A stretch of DNA of 64,000 bases, taken from NCBI GenBank assembly GCA_038528235.1, contig JBCBEX010000001.1:124001-188000 (forward strand), written 5' to 3'. This document shows, piece by piece, positions 1 to 9,023 of the stretch (position 1 is the stretch's first letter; every line of letters starts with the position of its first letter). The notes beneath the pieces are model-generated. The model saw nothing but the letters and a program-made list of their open reading frames with translations, made no database searches and was not told where the DNA came from. A program made the translations under genes and the position numbers. Source of the stretch: JBCBEX01 sp038528235 (lineage in GTDB: Bacteria; Bacteroidota; Rhodothermia; Rhodothermales; Rubricoccaceae).

Positions 1-899
1 CGCTCGATGTCGAGCACCATCCCGGCGTTGCCCTTCGCGCTCATCTCGCATGACGAGCAGGTGATGCCCGCCGCGCCCATGTCCTGCATCCCGACGAGCG
101 CGCCCGTGCGGATCGCTTCGAGGCTCGCTTCGAGGAGGAGCTTCTCGGTGAACGGGTCGCCGACCTGCACACTCGGGCGCTTGGCCTCGCTCTCCTCGCT
201 GATCTCCTCCGAGGCGAACGTCGCGCCGTGGATGCCGTCGCGACCGGTCGAGCTGCCGACGATGAACACGGGGTTGCCCACGCCCTCGGCGATGGCGCTC
301 ACGGTCTCGCCGACCTTCACGATGCCGACCGACATCGCGTTGACGAGGGGGTTGCCCTCGTAGGCGTCGTCGAAGTAGACCTCGCCCGCGACCGTCGGCA
401 CGCCGAACGAGTTGCCGTAGTCGCCGATGCCGCGCACGACGCCGTCGAAGAGGTAGCGCACGCGTGGGTTGTCGAGGCTGCCGAAGCGGAGCGAGTTGAG
501 GCTGGCGATGGGCCGCGCGCCCATGGTGAAGATGTCGCGCTGGATGCCGCCGACGCCCGTCGCCGCGCCCTGGTAGGGCTCGACCGCGCTCGGATGGTTG
601 TGGCTCTCGATCTTGAAGGCGCACGCCAGCCCGCCGCCGATGTCGACCAGCCCGGCATTCTCCTCACCCGCGCCCACGAGCAGCGCCTCGCCGTCGCGCG
701 GGAGCGTCTTCAGCACGGCGATGGAGTTCTTATACGAGCAGTGCTCGCTCCACATCACTGAGTAGATGCCCAACTCCACGAGCGTAGGCGTGCGGCCGAG
801 TTCGTCGAGAATCCAGCCGTATTCCTCGTCGGTGAGGCCGTGCTCGCGCGCGATCTCGATGGTGACAGGCGGCGGGGTGAAGGGGGCAGGCGTGGACAT
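1..899 (-). CDS. purL: Phosphoribosylformylglycinamidine synthase subunit PurL (N-terminal part, cut by window start)
   Basis: PurL converts FGAR, ATP and glutamine-derived ammonia to FGAM in purine synthesis. The translated minus strand from the ATG at 899 opens with MSTPAPFTPP and contains MWSEHCSYK, an SHNHPS stretch followed by GAATGVGG (the ATP/substrate-binding glycine-rich segment), FGVPTVAGE and GSSTGRDG, all in the order seen in PurL. About 299 codons are inside the window; the frame runs off position 1 without a stop, so the gene is truncated by the window and not broken. It is the first of a series of minus-strand genes but lies about 245 bp from the next one, with a palindromic element between. 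The family is certain; whether it is a small (separate PurQ/PurS) or large type cannot be seen, although the N-terminal layout fits the small type. Confidence 0.95.
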   Translation of the reverse strand, partial: MSTPAPFTPPPVTIEIAREHGLTDEEYGWILDELGRTPTLVELGIYSVMWSEHCSYKNSIAVLKTLPRDGEALLVGAGEENAGLVDIGGGLACAFKIESHNHPSAVEPYQGAATGVGGIQRDIFTMGARPIASLNSLRFGSLDNPRVRYLFDGVVRGIGDYGNSFGVPTVAGEVYFDDAYEGNPLVNAMSVGIVKVGETVSAIAEGVGNPVFIVGSSTGRDGIHGATFASEEISEESEAKRPSVQVGDPFTEKLLLEASLEAIRTGALVGMQDMGAAGITCSSCEMSAKGNAGMVLDIE

Positions 900-943
900 G
901 GCAGGAGGCGGTACGGGTAGGTCGAGACGAGACGGCTCCCCCC

Positions 944-1045
944 GTTTTTGGCGACGAGCGCTACGCGCCCCCATCACCAAAAACTGTCCCCCTCACAGGT
1001 GAGGGGGACAGCTTCCCGACCCTTCAGGGAGAGGGAAGCGGGGGG
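944..1045. repeat. Palindromic intergenic element, copy 1
   Basis: Perfect 13-bp inverted repeat 984-996/999-1011 (CTGTCCCCCTCAC and its complement, 2-nt loop). It is followed by a second stem (CTTCCC 1012-1017 with GGGAAG 1033-1038) and a G-run, and flanked by an outer inverted repeat GTTTTTGG 944-951/CCAAAAAC 977-984. It occupies the purL-lipoprotein gap. The same CTGTCCCCCTC arm recurs at 10277-10304. A REP-like dispersed element is inferred; it could also stop transcription of either flanking gene. Confidence 0.7.
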
Positions 1046-1144
1046 AGCACTGCAGCCAAACGAAGCGAGGCGAGAGCGCGAAAACTACGCCCCCGCCTCC
1101 CTCTGAAGCGCGCGACCCGGTAAAGTGCCACCGAGTCTGAAGCG

Positions 1145-1897
1145 CTACCGGCTTCGGAGCACGGTGCGTTCCTCAACGCGCTGGATCGGGTAGTCGCCCG
1201 ACTGCAGCACGTTCGTGCGGGAAAACACACGCTCGACCAGCACCTCGCCTGCGACACAGTCGACAATCTCGTAGGACTCCGGCTCGATGAAGCGGTCGTC
1301 GTTGTAGGTGCCGCGGACCTCTGTGCAGGTGAAGGTGCCCGCAGGCACCGTGCGATCACCGATACCGATCACGTTCTTGTCGAGACGGAGAGCGGTGTCG
1401 GTGGCCTCTTGGAAGGTCCACGTCTGTCCTTCCGACAGTGGGAACGCGAGGGTCTGGAGAGGGAGTGCGTAGCGTAGGGTATCTCGCCGATCCGGAAAGC
1501 GGCTGTCGAGGTTCAATCGTGCGAGCGTGTACAGGCCTGTACCATCGAGCCGATACCAGTACACGGTTTCGAGGTCATTGCCAAACCGTTCGCGGACTTT
1601 CAGGAGGTCTGTGTCTCCATCGAGCACCGCATTGCCCTGGAGAACGCTGGTCGTCCAGCGAACGGTGGCGGTAACGCTCGGTCCTACGCTGTCGCCGTCG
1701 CTCGTGTAGCGGGTCTCGGTCGTGATGCGTTCGTAGACGAAGGAATCACCGGAGCGAAGCGGAATGATATCGGTCGCGGGCTCCTCGTCAGGAGGTAGTG
1801 TCTCCGGGGCGGGGGTTGATGAGTCGCACGCTGATACGGTCGTGAGAAGGAGGAAGAGGGGGATAAGGCGAAGCATGAGGAGGGCAAGGGTATTCAT
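1145..1897 (-). CDS. Putative lipoprotein of unknown function
   Basis: 250 aa from the ATG at 1897; a second in-frame ATG at 1876 (MLRLIPLFLLL) is equally possible. The N-terminus is a lipoprotein signal: hydrophobic core LIPLFLLLTT, then lipobox TVSAC with the acylated Cys followed by Asp-Ser-Ser, and a Pro/Glu-rich linker. The mature part (GDSFVYERITT..., TWTFQEATDT..., VPAGTFTCTEVRG) looks like a small beta-rich domain of the kind found in Bacteroidota secreted lipoproteins, with one internal Cys pair (TFTCTEV and IVDCVAGE). No specific family is recognised. It stands alone on the minus strand between purL and a glycosyltransferase gene, 77 bp from the latter. The export call is well supported; function is unknown. 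Confidence 0.75.
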   Translation of the reverse strand: MNTLALLMLRLIPLFLLLTTVSACDSSTPAPETLPPDEEPATDIIPLRSGDSFVYERITTETRYTSDGDSVGPSVTATVRWTTSVLQGNAVLDGDTDLLKVRERFGNDLETVYWYRLDGTGLYTLARLNLDSRFPDRRDTLRYALPLQTLAFPLSEGQTWTFQEATDTALRLDKNVIGIGDRTVPAGTFTCTEVRGTYNDDRFIEPESYEIVDCVAGEVLVERVFSRTNVLQSGDYPIQRVEERTVLRSR

Positions 1898-1974
1898 AAC
1901 GGCGCCGATAATACTCAGCCGCTCTCCTGCCTGCAAGCCGTTCGCCCAACCCTCGCTTGATCGACTCTGGAGCG

Positions 1975-3189
1975 CTACGTCGTCGCGACGCGGCCCTGAT
2001 TGGCGCGCTGCGACCAGTCGGCGGCGCCTTCCCCAGCCGGGACGAGCGGGTCCAGTCCGGCCACGCCCTCGATCACGCTGACGACGCGCGCCTCCGCCTG
2101 GGCTACCCAGTCGCGGAACGGCTGCGGGTCGGTCGTGTGCGTCGGGAGGTAGGCCATGAACTGGTCGAGGTCGAGCGTCTCGGCGGTGATACCTGCGCCG
2201 CGCTTCACGGCGTCGAGGGCGTTCCACTGCTGCTCGATGTGGCCGCGCACGGGCACCATGAAGAGCGGCTTGCCGAGGAGCATCGCCTCGCTCACGGACT
2301 CGAAGCCGGCCGTGCACACAACGCCGCGGCAACGCGCCATCTTCTCCAGGAACTTGACGCCGGAGAGGTGATGGAACGTCAGCGCGTCGTTGTAGGCCCA
2401 TTCGTCGGGCTTATCGGTGCGGTCCCAGAAGCAGTGCATCTTCACGCCGGGGTTGCGGTCGCTCCACGCCATGAGCTCGTCGCCCATGGCCGCTTCGAGC
2501 AGGTAGACGAGCAGGAAGTCCTCGGTGTCGCGGGCAGCGCCATCGCTGACGGGGACGAGGTCAAACACCTCGTCGCGCAGGATCGGCGGGACGACGGCGA
2601 TGCCTTCGGTGGGGAGATCGTTGGCCTGGTAGAGCGAGAGGCCAATTCGGGCGGTCGCGCCCATCGACGTAAACCGCGTGTAGAGCTGCGCGCCGCGCCG
2701 CTGCGCCGCGTTGCCCCGGCCGAACGGATAGCTCGGGTGCAGGAAGAGGAACTGGTGCCCCACCGTCACGACGGGCGCTTCGGGGCGGTAGAGCTTCGTG
2801 TAGAGCCCGGTGAGGCCCTCGTAGAAGCTCACGATCACGTCCGGCTGCTCGGCTTTGACGACCGCGTCAATTGCTCGGAGAGACCGCGCGTAGGGCACGA
2901 GACGCTTGGCGTTGTACCACACCGTTGGAAGCATCCGCACGGTTGCGTCACCATTGCCGGTGACGAAGTTGGGGCTGTCGAAGCAGGTGATGGGCGTAGC
3001 CATGCCCTCTTCGAAGAACGTGGGTACGAGGCGGCGGGCGCTGCGCCCCACGAGCGTGTGGATGACCTCATGGCCGTGCGCGGCGAGCATCTGGCGGACG
3101 GCCAGCGCCTGCGTCATGTGGCCGCGGCCTTCACCCTGGACGATGAACAGCACGCGGAGGGAACGGTCGTAGGAGGTACGATGCGTCAA
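1975..3189 (-). CDS. Glycosyltransferase, GT-B fold (MurG/UGT-like)
   Basis: 404 aa. The N-terminal domain starts with VLFIVQGEGRGHMTQ, the nucleotide-fold plus GxGRGH glycine loop typical of MurG/UDP-glycosyltransferase-like enzymes. The C-terminal half has VVCTAGFESVSEAMLLGKP, matching the sugar-nucleotide-binding stretch of GT-B enzymes, and MVPVRGHIEQQWNA. No membrane segment is seen, so a cytoplasmic or peripheral enzyme is likely. The start is a TTG at 3189, supported by a GAGG-type ribosome site about 7 nt upstream on the minus strand; a downstream GTG (3153) would remove residues before the Rossmann strand. It lies 116 bp downstream of the LpxH-like gene on the same strand, which suggests a shared envelope glycolipid role. 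Donor and acceptor cannot be told from sequence. Confidence 0.85.
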   Translation of the reverse strand: MTHRTSYDRSLRVLFIVQGEGRGHMTQALAVRQMLAAHGHEVIHTLVGRSARRLVPTFFEEGMATPITCFDSPNFVTGNGDATVRMLPTVWYNAKRLVPYARSLRAIDAVVKAEQPDVIVSFYEGLTGLYTKLYRPEAPVVTVGHQFLFLHPSYPFGRGNAAQRRGAQLYTRFTSMGATARIGLSLYQANDLPTEGIAVVPPILRDEVFDLVPVSDGAARDTEDFLLVYLLEAAMGDELMAWSDRNPGVKMHCFWDRTDKPDEWAYNDALTFHHLSGVKFLEKMARCRGVVCTAGFESVSEAMLLGKPLFMVPVRGHIEQQWNALDAVKRGAGITAETLDLDQFMAYLPTHTTDPQPFRDWVAQAEARVVSVIEGVAGLDPLVPAGEGAADWSQRANQGRVATT

Positions 3190-3305
3190 AACAGGACCTC
3201 AAAAAGCTTGAACGCGCTCGCGAGGCGGGGGGCCATGGAAACCCGAAGGTGGGAGCAGCCGAACCCGTGAGCGCAGAGTGGGAGGTTGAGGGCGAGCGGT
3301 GGGGC

Positions 3306-4166
3306 TCATGCCGCCGTCTCAGCGGGAATCGTCTCAGGAGCCGCGAGGGCGGGGACGTCGGTATCGAGGCCGTCACCGAAAGCATGAGCGGGTGTCTGTA
3401 CGCGGTTGCGGAGCGCGCGCACCTCGTCGGGCATCTTGGGCGTGCGCCAGGTCAGGAGTTCGAGCCGCCCGTCATCGTGCTCGGCGAGCGCGGTGCACGA
3501 CTCGACCCAGTCTCCGCAATTCGCGTACAGAACGCCGTTAATTGGACGGAGTTCGGCCTTGTGGATATGTCCACATACGACCCCGTCGACGCCCCGCTCT
3601 TTGGCGAGGGCGGCCACGGCGTTCTCGAAGTCGCCCATGTACTGCACCGCCTTCTTGGTCTTGCCCTTGAGGTAGGCCGCGAGCGACCAGTAGGGCATCC
3701 CGAACGCCTTGCGGGCGCGGTTGACGGTCGTGTTGAGCAGCAGCGCGAGCTCGTAGGCCCGCGCGCCGAGCTTCGAGAGCCAGGGGGCATAGCGGACCGC
3801 TCCGTCGAACTCGTCGCCGTGGAGGACGAGCAACTGGCGCCCATCGGCAGTGGTGTGGATGGCCTCGCGCATCACGTCGATGCCGCCGAACTGGAGGCCG
3901 ACGTAGGCGCGGGCGAAGGCGTCGTGGTTGCCGGGGATGTAGGTCGCGCGGGTGCCCTTGCGGACGCGCCGCAGGATCTTCTGCACGACATCGTTGTGGA
4001 GCTGCGTCCAGGTGAACGAGCGCTTGAGCGCCCAGCCGTCGGCGATGTCCCCGACGAGGTAGAGCGTGTCCGACTCGTTGTGGCGCAGAAAGTCGAGGAC
4101 AAGCTCGGCCTGGCTGCCGCGGGTGCCGAGGTGCAGGTCCGAGATCCAGAGGGTGCGGTAGCGCAT
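3306..4166 (-). CDS. UDP-2,3-diacylglucosamine diphosphatase family metallophosphoesterase (LpxH-like)
   Basis: 286 aa with the full calcineurin-like metal-binding set in order: SDLHLG, GDIAD, GNHD, HGDEFD and GHIHKAE. LpxH-type enzymes remove UMP from UDP-2,3-diacylglucosamine during lipid A synthesis at the cytoplasmic face of the inner membrane; a second Bacteroidota subfamily of about this length is commonly annotated the same way without proof. The start ATG at 4166 gives MRYRTLWISDLHLG, the usual N-terminus. The last 40 residues (after LTWRTPKMPDE) are Ala/Pro-rich and probably disordered. A glycosyltransferase gene follows on the same strand. The fold is certain; the lipid A substrate is inferred from family resemblance. 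Confidence 0.85.
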   Translation of the reverse strand: MRYRTLWISDLHLGTRGSQAELVLDFLRHNESDTLYLVGDIADGWALKRSFTWTQLHNDVVQKILRRVRKGTRATYIPGNHDAFARAYVGLQFGGIDVMREAIHTTADGRQLLVLHGDEFDGAVRYAPWLSKLGARAYELALLLNTTVNRARKAFGMPYWSLAAYLKGKTKKAVQYMGDFENAVAALAKERGVDGVVCGHIHKAELRPINGVLYANCGDWVESCTALAEHDDGRLELLTWRTPKMPDEVRALRNRVQTPAHAFGDGLDTDVPALAAPETIPAETAA

Positions 4167-4227
4167 CCAGCGGGTGGTGGAGGAGACATACAGTCGTCCC
4201 CAATCTTGCGCGCGCGTGTGAGGAGAT

Positions 4228-4288
4228 GATTACCGGAGTGCGATCCTTCTGTTACGGATCGCAGGACCTGCGTAATGCTCCCGTAATC
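4228..4288. repeat. Nested palindromic structure beside the accessory gene
   Basis: Outer inverted repeat GATTACCGGAG (4228-4238) with CTCCCGTAATC (4278-4288), 10 of 11 pairs. Inside are GCGATCC (4240-4246) with GGATCGC (4256-4262), and the overlapping alternative CGCAGG-A-CCTGCG (4260-4272). It lies in the 245-bp gap between the LpxH-like gene and the 1173-aa gene. There is no T-run on either side, so a classical terminator is unlikely; an element end or regulatory RNA structure is possible. Confidence 0.6.
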
Positions 4289-4411
4289 TGCCCATACGCG
4301 TCGTTTGTGGCGATTTTGTGTAGGAGGCGCTTTTAATCCGACTGCTTAGACTATCACCAAGCGAGGCCAGATTTCCGAAGGGCACACCAGTTCTGAGGAA
4401 CAGAATAGTTT

Positions 4412-7400
4412 CTAGTTAAGCAGGTTGCGGAAGTCCCTCCCTCCGTTTGCGAGAATCCGGCTGATGGCCTCTTTAGCTACAGATCGGCTGGAGCCGCCGG
4501 CGTTTGCGGCAACGTGTAGGATCACTTCCACGTTTTGGAGGTCGTGGAGCACATACGTCTGACTCGTCCGGTGGCCCAGCATCATATTCATGGTTGTCAC
4601 CGCACTTTCGGGGAATGCCTCCGCGGTTTCTGCGAGCCAACTCACGAAGCGATACCCCCGGTGGTGCACGGTCCCACCTGAGGCGTCGATTGCTAAAGCC
4701 AGGTGTTCATGCACCCACTCCGCATTAAGAGCAGATGTAAATGCCCACAAAGAGAAAGATCGGCCCTCGGCGACCACAAGCGAGTTGCTTCCCCCAAGTT
4801 GGTCCAGCCGCCACTCCCAGAGCGCCATTGCTCGATTAGCAACCGTAAGCTGCGACTGGACCGACCATCTCTTCGCTAAAAGGTACCCCACTTGGTCTAG
4901 TGCGAGTGCTCGTAGATCCGCCGAAGCGTGTGCGAAGAGCGCTACAGTAGGGCTGCCGCCCTCAGTGTTTTCGATGTCGTCGTTACCGATGAGGTACGCG
5001 TACGCGATCTGCTTCACCCAACGGTTTACGTCTGGACGTAGCCGTTTCTTTTCTGGAGATACCTCGTTCGGAATGAGTTCCTCATAGAGATTATCGTCCG
5101 TCAGCCCATTAAGCTCGCCGAGATAGTAGGGTTTGAGCGCTTCATACACATCAGAGTAGTTGTGTTGTGCGTATCGATAGCCGTGCCACGCCCCCGCTCG
5201 AAGCGCCTCAGCTTCCGCAGGAAATAGCCGGTCCAAGTGCGAGAGAGTCCAGTCTCTCGCTGTCGCAATTAGGGTCGGTAGGCGCTTCCCGAACACCGCG
5301 TGCGAGGCTGAGATGGACTCCACCGTGTCGTCGTTTGGGTCTAGGTGGCGCGCCAAGCTCGCGAGCGCGTGATGCACGACTTCCTCCGTGGTCGGAGCCT
5401 CGCTGGCTTTTTTCAAGTGCGCCCACCAAACAAAAGTGATAGCGGCGTCGAGTGCTTCGCCACGGACTGAGTTGAGTGCTCGGTTAGCAGCATCGCGACC
5501 ATCGTCTTTCCCCTCAGTGACGTCGCCCTTGTCCGGGTCATGCGTGAGAGAGTCGAGTATGGCCCATACCGCGCCCGAGAGTTCTCGAGGGATCACGCCG
5601 CTGCGCATGCCAACGTCGAGGCAGCGCGCAATGTCCTTCCAGGCCCACCCCCAATGGGGGTCCCCATCGCGGTTATACGTGTTCGACGGCCTCCTCTCGA
5701 TAGCCCTATCCTGAGCTACAGCCCAGGTAAATAGCTCTAGCACCGGCGCCCAAACCGAGACGGCTTCGTCTTCGAGGCTACCAGTGACTTCACTACCCAG
5801 TCGAAGCTTTTCCGCGAACGCGCGCACTAGGGTAGCATCGCCCCCGATCAGGCGGTCGGCTACGGTCGCGAACTCGACCCCGCGTGCAGCTACCTCCCTC
5901 CCGAGATCGAACGCCAGTGTGCTCACTGCTGGCCAAGATGGCTCCTCTTCCCATGTGGTGAGCATCGCGAGTCCCTCGGCTGGATCCTCAACGAGCGCTT
6001 TTCGCACAGTTGCGAGCCGCTTCACGTAGAGCGGCGGCGCTGGGGCTGTAGCCTCCACCGTTGGAGGGAAGAGCGCGGTGTGCGTGCCAACCCATTCGGC
6101 GGGTAGTACTGTCTGAAGCTTCCCAAGCAGCCAGCGCTGGACGTCCCTTGCCCTATCTGTCGCTTCGACCTCGGTGAGCACCTCTCCCCACGTCGCAGCC
6201 CGTTCTACCCAGAATCCGGGAGATGGACCTTCTTCGAGTAGAATCAGGAGCGCAGCCTTTGACTCCTCAGGAAGTTCGTCGAATCGTTCCTCAAGTAGCC
6301 GGACAGTCTCGACTTCAAGTTCAGGATCAAATAGATGCGCGGCCTCTTCGACGATGTGCGCTACGTCTTCGGGATTCCCGAAGACGCGTGTGAGCGCGAT
6401 CGCACAGCGGTGAAACACATTCCATCCTTGTTCTAGGAGGAAATCGACTGATTCCGCTAGGTTGAGCCGCTCAGACTCGATCGCCTCGTGGATGGTTGTG
6501 TAAAGTGCCGCAGCTAGTACGCTCCCTACCTCAGCAAACTCACTTGGAGCGTGCCCTCCTACCTCATCTATCCAACTCGCCGAACCATCAACGGGTGCTG
6601 GTCGGTCGGTCACGTAGCTGATGAAGCGATTCAAGACCTCGGTTAAAAGGTCAACGCTCGACCTAGGTTCTAGCTCGGCAATACTCAGAAAGTCGCGCTC
6701 GAGGCTCTGCTGATACATCAGTACATCCCCTGTGAGAGGAATAGGGTCACGCCTTCCCCACCCTTCTCCAACCCTGAGGTCATAGAGCGCCCCGGCTAGC
6801 TCGAGGGCAGCTTCCACCTCACCAGAACTAGCCTGGTACGCGAAGAGCTTCCCGGTTTCGCTGAAGACATAGGAGTCCAACGAGGCTCCCTCGAGTCTTC
6901 GTAGGTAGTCTGCAAGCCACCCACTGCTCCATTCCGTGAGGAGATCTGCTGGAAGGTGCTGGGCTGCTCGCACGAGGTCACGGATGACGGATTGATTGTC
7001 GGTAGCCAGGACGGCCTTGATGGCGCTCGCGATCATCGCTTCCGGTTTCCATCCGCGCTCGGCTAGCGCCCGAAGCGCCCTCGCAGGCACCCATTTCGGA
7101 TACCAGAACGAGCCCTTGTCGGGGTCGGATTGCTTAGGAGGCGGATTGCTGAAAACACTGGCGCTGACAAGCATCGGAATCCACAGTCCGCTTTGCATGT
7201 TCTCGAGGAACCTCCCAAGTCCGGCAGGCGATCTCGCAAGCGAGTTCAGTAGTTGCTTCAGGTCAGCCTTCGTCGGTGCATTGAGGGCGGCCAGTGTGTC
7301 GATATGCTCAGCTACCGTGGCGTAGTTGGCCTGAACGCGGTCGGCGATCCGGTCAATGATGAACTCAAACCGGTCCCACGCGTCGAAGTGGTGCTGCTCA

Positions 7401-7933
7401 AGCGGTCGAGGGGGGCCTAGGTTGCTCCGATGAGCTAGAGCGTGCAACCCGGCCGCCTTCTCGCCCGTCTCCGGGTCCCTCGACTCGAAACCGGTGATCC
7501 ATAGCCATTGCCCGACAAGGTCTTCAGCACCGATCACCGTGAGGATGTGCCGGATCTCGTCCCGGTGTGCACTCCCCGACGACTTCCGGTCAGCCTCTGC
7601 AGCGGTTTTCATAAGGCTCTTCCCTGGCTCCTCTTCGGCCGAAAGCCCTAGGTCTTCCAGGAGAGATCGCGTCGATTCTGAGTGTGGCGTCGCTGGTGGA
7701 GGCGCTCCGAACGACCCCCTAAGCACCTGCCGTAGCGCGGACTCGACCTCGCGTGCGCAGTGCGCAAGTAAGTGTGTGGCCGCCTCCAGTACCTCGCGCT
7801 GCTCGATGACGCGGCATCCGTCACGATAGAAGGCTGCAGCGTCGCCTAATCCAACCTGCTTGAGTTTCTCAACGGTGGTTTGCTGCCTTGGAGTTAGAGC
7901 CACGGGTCGAGTCTTTCGGTTCGGACAAAGCAC
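4412..7933 (-). CDS. Large alpha-helical protein of unknown function (accessory gene candidate)
   Basis: 1173 aa from the GTG at 7933; another GTG at 7903 (VALTPRQQTTVEKL) may be the true start. No Walker motif, nuclease motif, signal peptide or membrane helix is visible. The sequence reads as soluble helices rich in Leu, Ala, Glu and Trp throughout, consistent with a helical-repeat solenoid. An N-terminal helical block (EAATHLLAHCAREVESALRQ, then an acidic linker) is followed by a conserved-looking stretch around residues 240-330 (LENMQSGLWIPML, FSNPPPKQ, WYPKWVPARALRALAE, ATDNQSV). From memory this layout resembles large helical proteins of unknown function in actinobacteria; that is an impression, not a search result. 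It stands alone: 245 and 121 bp of non-coding DNA separate it from housekeeping genes. It uses more A/T-ending codons than its neighbours, which suggests horizontal transfer. No function is assigned. Confidence 0.8.
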   Translation of the reverse strand: MLCPNRKTRPVALTPRQQTTVEKLKQVGLGDAAAFYRDGCRVIEQREVLEAATHLLAHCAREVESALRQVLRGSFGAPPPATPHSESTRSLLEDLGLSAEEEPGKSLMKTAAEADRKSSGSAHRDEIRHILTVIGAEDLVGQWLWITGFESRDPETGEKAAGLHALAHRSNLGPPRPLEQHHFDAWDRFEFIIDRIADRVQANYATVAEHIDTLAALNAPTKADLKQLLNSLARSPAGLGRFLENMQSGLWIPMLVSASVFSNPPPKQSDPDKGSFWYPKWVPARALRALAERGWKPEAMIASAIKAVLATDNQSVIRDLVRAAQHLPADLLTEWSSGWLADYLRRLEGASLDSYVFSETGKLFAYQASSGEVEAALELAGALYDLRVGEGWGRRDPIPLTGDVLMYQQSLERDFLSIAELEPRSSVDLLTEVLNRFISYVTDRPAPVDGSASWIDEVGGHAPSEFAEVGSVLAAALYTTIHEAIESERLNLAESVDFLLEQGWNVFHRCAIALTRVFGNPEDVAHIVEEAAHLFDPELEVETVRLLEERFDELPEESKAALLILLEEGPSPGFWVERAATWGEVLTEVEATDRARDVQRWLLGKLQTVLPAEWVGTHTALFPPTVEATAPAPPLYVKRLATVRKALVEDPAEGLAMLTTWEEEPSWPAVSTLAFDLGREVAARGVEFATVADRLIGGDATLVRAFAEKLRLGSEVTGSLEDEAVSVWAPVLELFTWAVAQDRAIERRPSNTYNRDGDPHWGWAWKDIARCLDVGMRSGVIPRELSGAVWAILDSLTHDPDKGDVTEGKDDGRDAANRALNSVRGEALDAAITFVWWAHLKKASEAPTTEEVVHHALASLARHLDPNDDTVESISASHAVFGKRLPTLIATARDWTLSHLDRLFPAEAEALRAGAWHGYRYAQHNYSDVYEALKPYYLGELNGLTDDNLYEELIPNEVSPEKKRLRPDVNRWVKQIAYAYLIGNDDIENTEGGSPTVALFAHASADLRALALDQVGYLLAKRWSVQSQLTVANRAMALWEWRLDQLGGSNSLVVAEGRSFSLWAFTSALNAEWVHEHLALAIDASGGTVHHRGYRFVSWLAETAEAFPESAVTTMNMMLGHRTSQTYVLHDLQNVEVILHVAANAGGSSRSVAKEAISRILANGGRDFRNLLN

Positions 7934-8054
7934 CCTAAAGGTATCGCATTTAGCTTCTTGCTGCGCCTTTGGGCGAAGCCGGACCCTAACCCATCGGCCT
8001 GAAACGAGATGTGTGCGCTTGACTCCGGACTTGAGCCGAGATTTTGATCCACAC

Positions 8055-9023
8055 CTAGCCCTCTAACTCTTCAATCGAGAGCGTCGAGAGGCGGGTGCGG
8101 TCGAGCGTGAGGCGCGTCACGTCGGGACGGCTGTAGTGCCCCGCCGCGTCGAAGTTTTGCCGCTCGCCGCGCACCACGGCCGCGTCGATCTCGGCGGTCC
8201 AGATGCCCTCCTCGGCGGGCAGCGGCGCGATGACCCATGAGCCGTCCGGGGCTGCCAGGCACGAGCCGCCGTCGGTCATCGCCTCGGGCAGCGCGGCCAC
8301 GACCTCGTCATAGTGCGGGGTCCTCGACGATAGATCACTACGCCGGTAGAGGCCGGAGACGGAGAGGACGTAGGACCGCCCCTCTTTCGCGAGAAAGGGC
8401 GTGATGTCGTGCGTGTTGCGGGTGCTGCCCGGCCACACGGCCACGTGGAGCGTCTCGCCCTGCGCGTAGAGCGCGGCGCGCGGCAGTGGCATCCAGTTCT
8501 CCCAGCAGTTGAGCCCGCCGACGGTGAACGGCCCGAGGCGGTGCGTGCGCAGGCCATGCCCATCGCCCTGCGCCCAGACGAGCCGCTCCTCGTGCGTCGG
8601 CCGCAGCTTGCGGTGCACCGACTGCACCGTGCCTGTTTGGTCGAGGTAGACGAGCGAGCAGAATAGGCTGTGCCCGCGCCGCTCCCGCTCGATGCAGCCG
8701 AGGTAGACGCCGATGCCGCGCTCCCGGCACAGCGCGGACAGCCCATCGAGGTGCCCTGCCGCTTTCCCGTCGGCCGAGAGATCCACGGCCTGGTCGACGT
8801 AATGCGCGTAGAGCGCCTTCTGGAGCGGATCGTTGAACGCCGCGCCGCCGGTGAAATCGACCCACGCCGGGTAGCCCGGCACGAGCGCCTCGCCGAACGC
8901 TACGAGCGCCGCGCCTCGGTCGGCAGCCTCGGCGGTGGCGTCGAGCACTTTCGCGAGCGTGGCCTCGCGGTCGAGCCACACGGGGGCGAGTTGGGCAAGG
9001 GCGACGGTGAGCGTGTCGGACAT
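8055..9023 (-). CDS. Nitrilase / carbon-nitrogen hydrolase family protein
   Basis: 322 aa from the ATG at 9023 (MSDTLTVALAQLAP); the frame is open further upstream but the conserved nitrilase N-terminus begins here. The catalytic triad is visible: Glu45 in FGEALVPGYP, Lys139 in HRKLRPT and Cys173 in GLNCWENWMPL. The HRKLRPTHEERLVWAQGDG and GLNCWEN segments are those of branch-1 aliphatic/aromatic nitrilases and cyanide-degrading enzymes, which hydrolyse R-CN to the acid and ammonia, not those of amidases. Length fits the family. It is divergent from the downstream glycosyltransferase gene and shares no operon. The class is certain; the natural nitrile substrate is unknown. Confidence 0.9.
   Translation of the reverse strand: MSDTLTVALAQLAPVWLDREATLAKVLDATAEAADRGAALVAFGEALVPGYPAWVDFTGGAAFNDPLQKALYAHYVDQAVDLSADGKAAGHLDGLSALCRERGIGVYLGCIERERRGHSLFCSLVYLDQTGTVQSVHRKLRPTHEERLVWAQGDGHGLRTHRLGPFTVGGLNCWENWMPLPRAALYAQGETLHVAVWPGSTRNTHDITPFLAKEGRSYVLSVSGLYRRSDLSSRTPHYDEVVAALPEAMTDGGSCLAAPDGSWVIAPLPAEEGIWTAEIDAAVVRGERQNFDAAGHYSRPDVTRLTLDRTRLSTLSIEELEG

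Noticed and set aside
228..761. 177-codon plus-strand frame over purL
   Set aside because: Shadow of the purL coding frame; His/Ala/Asp/Val-rich composition typical of antisense frames.
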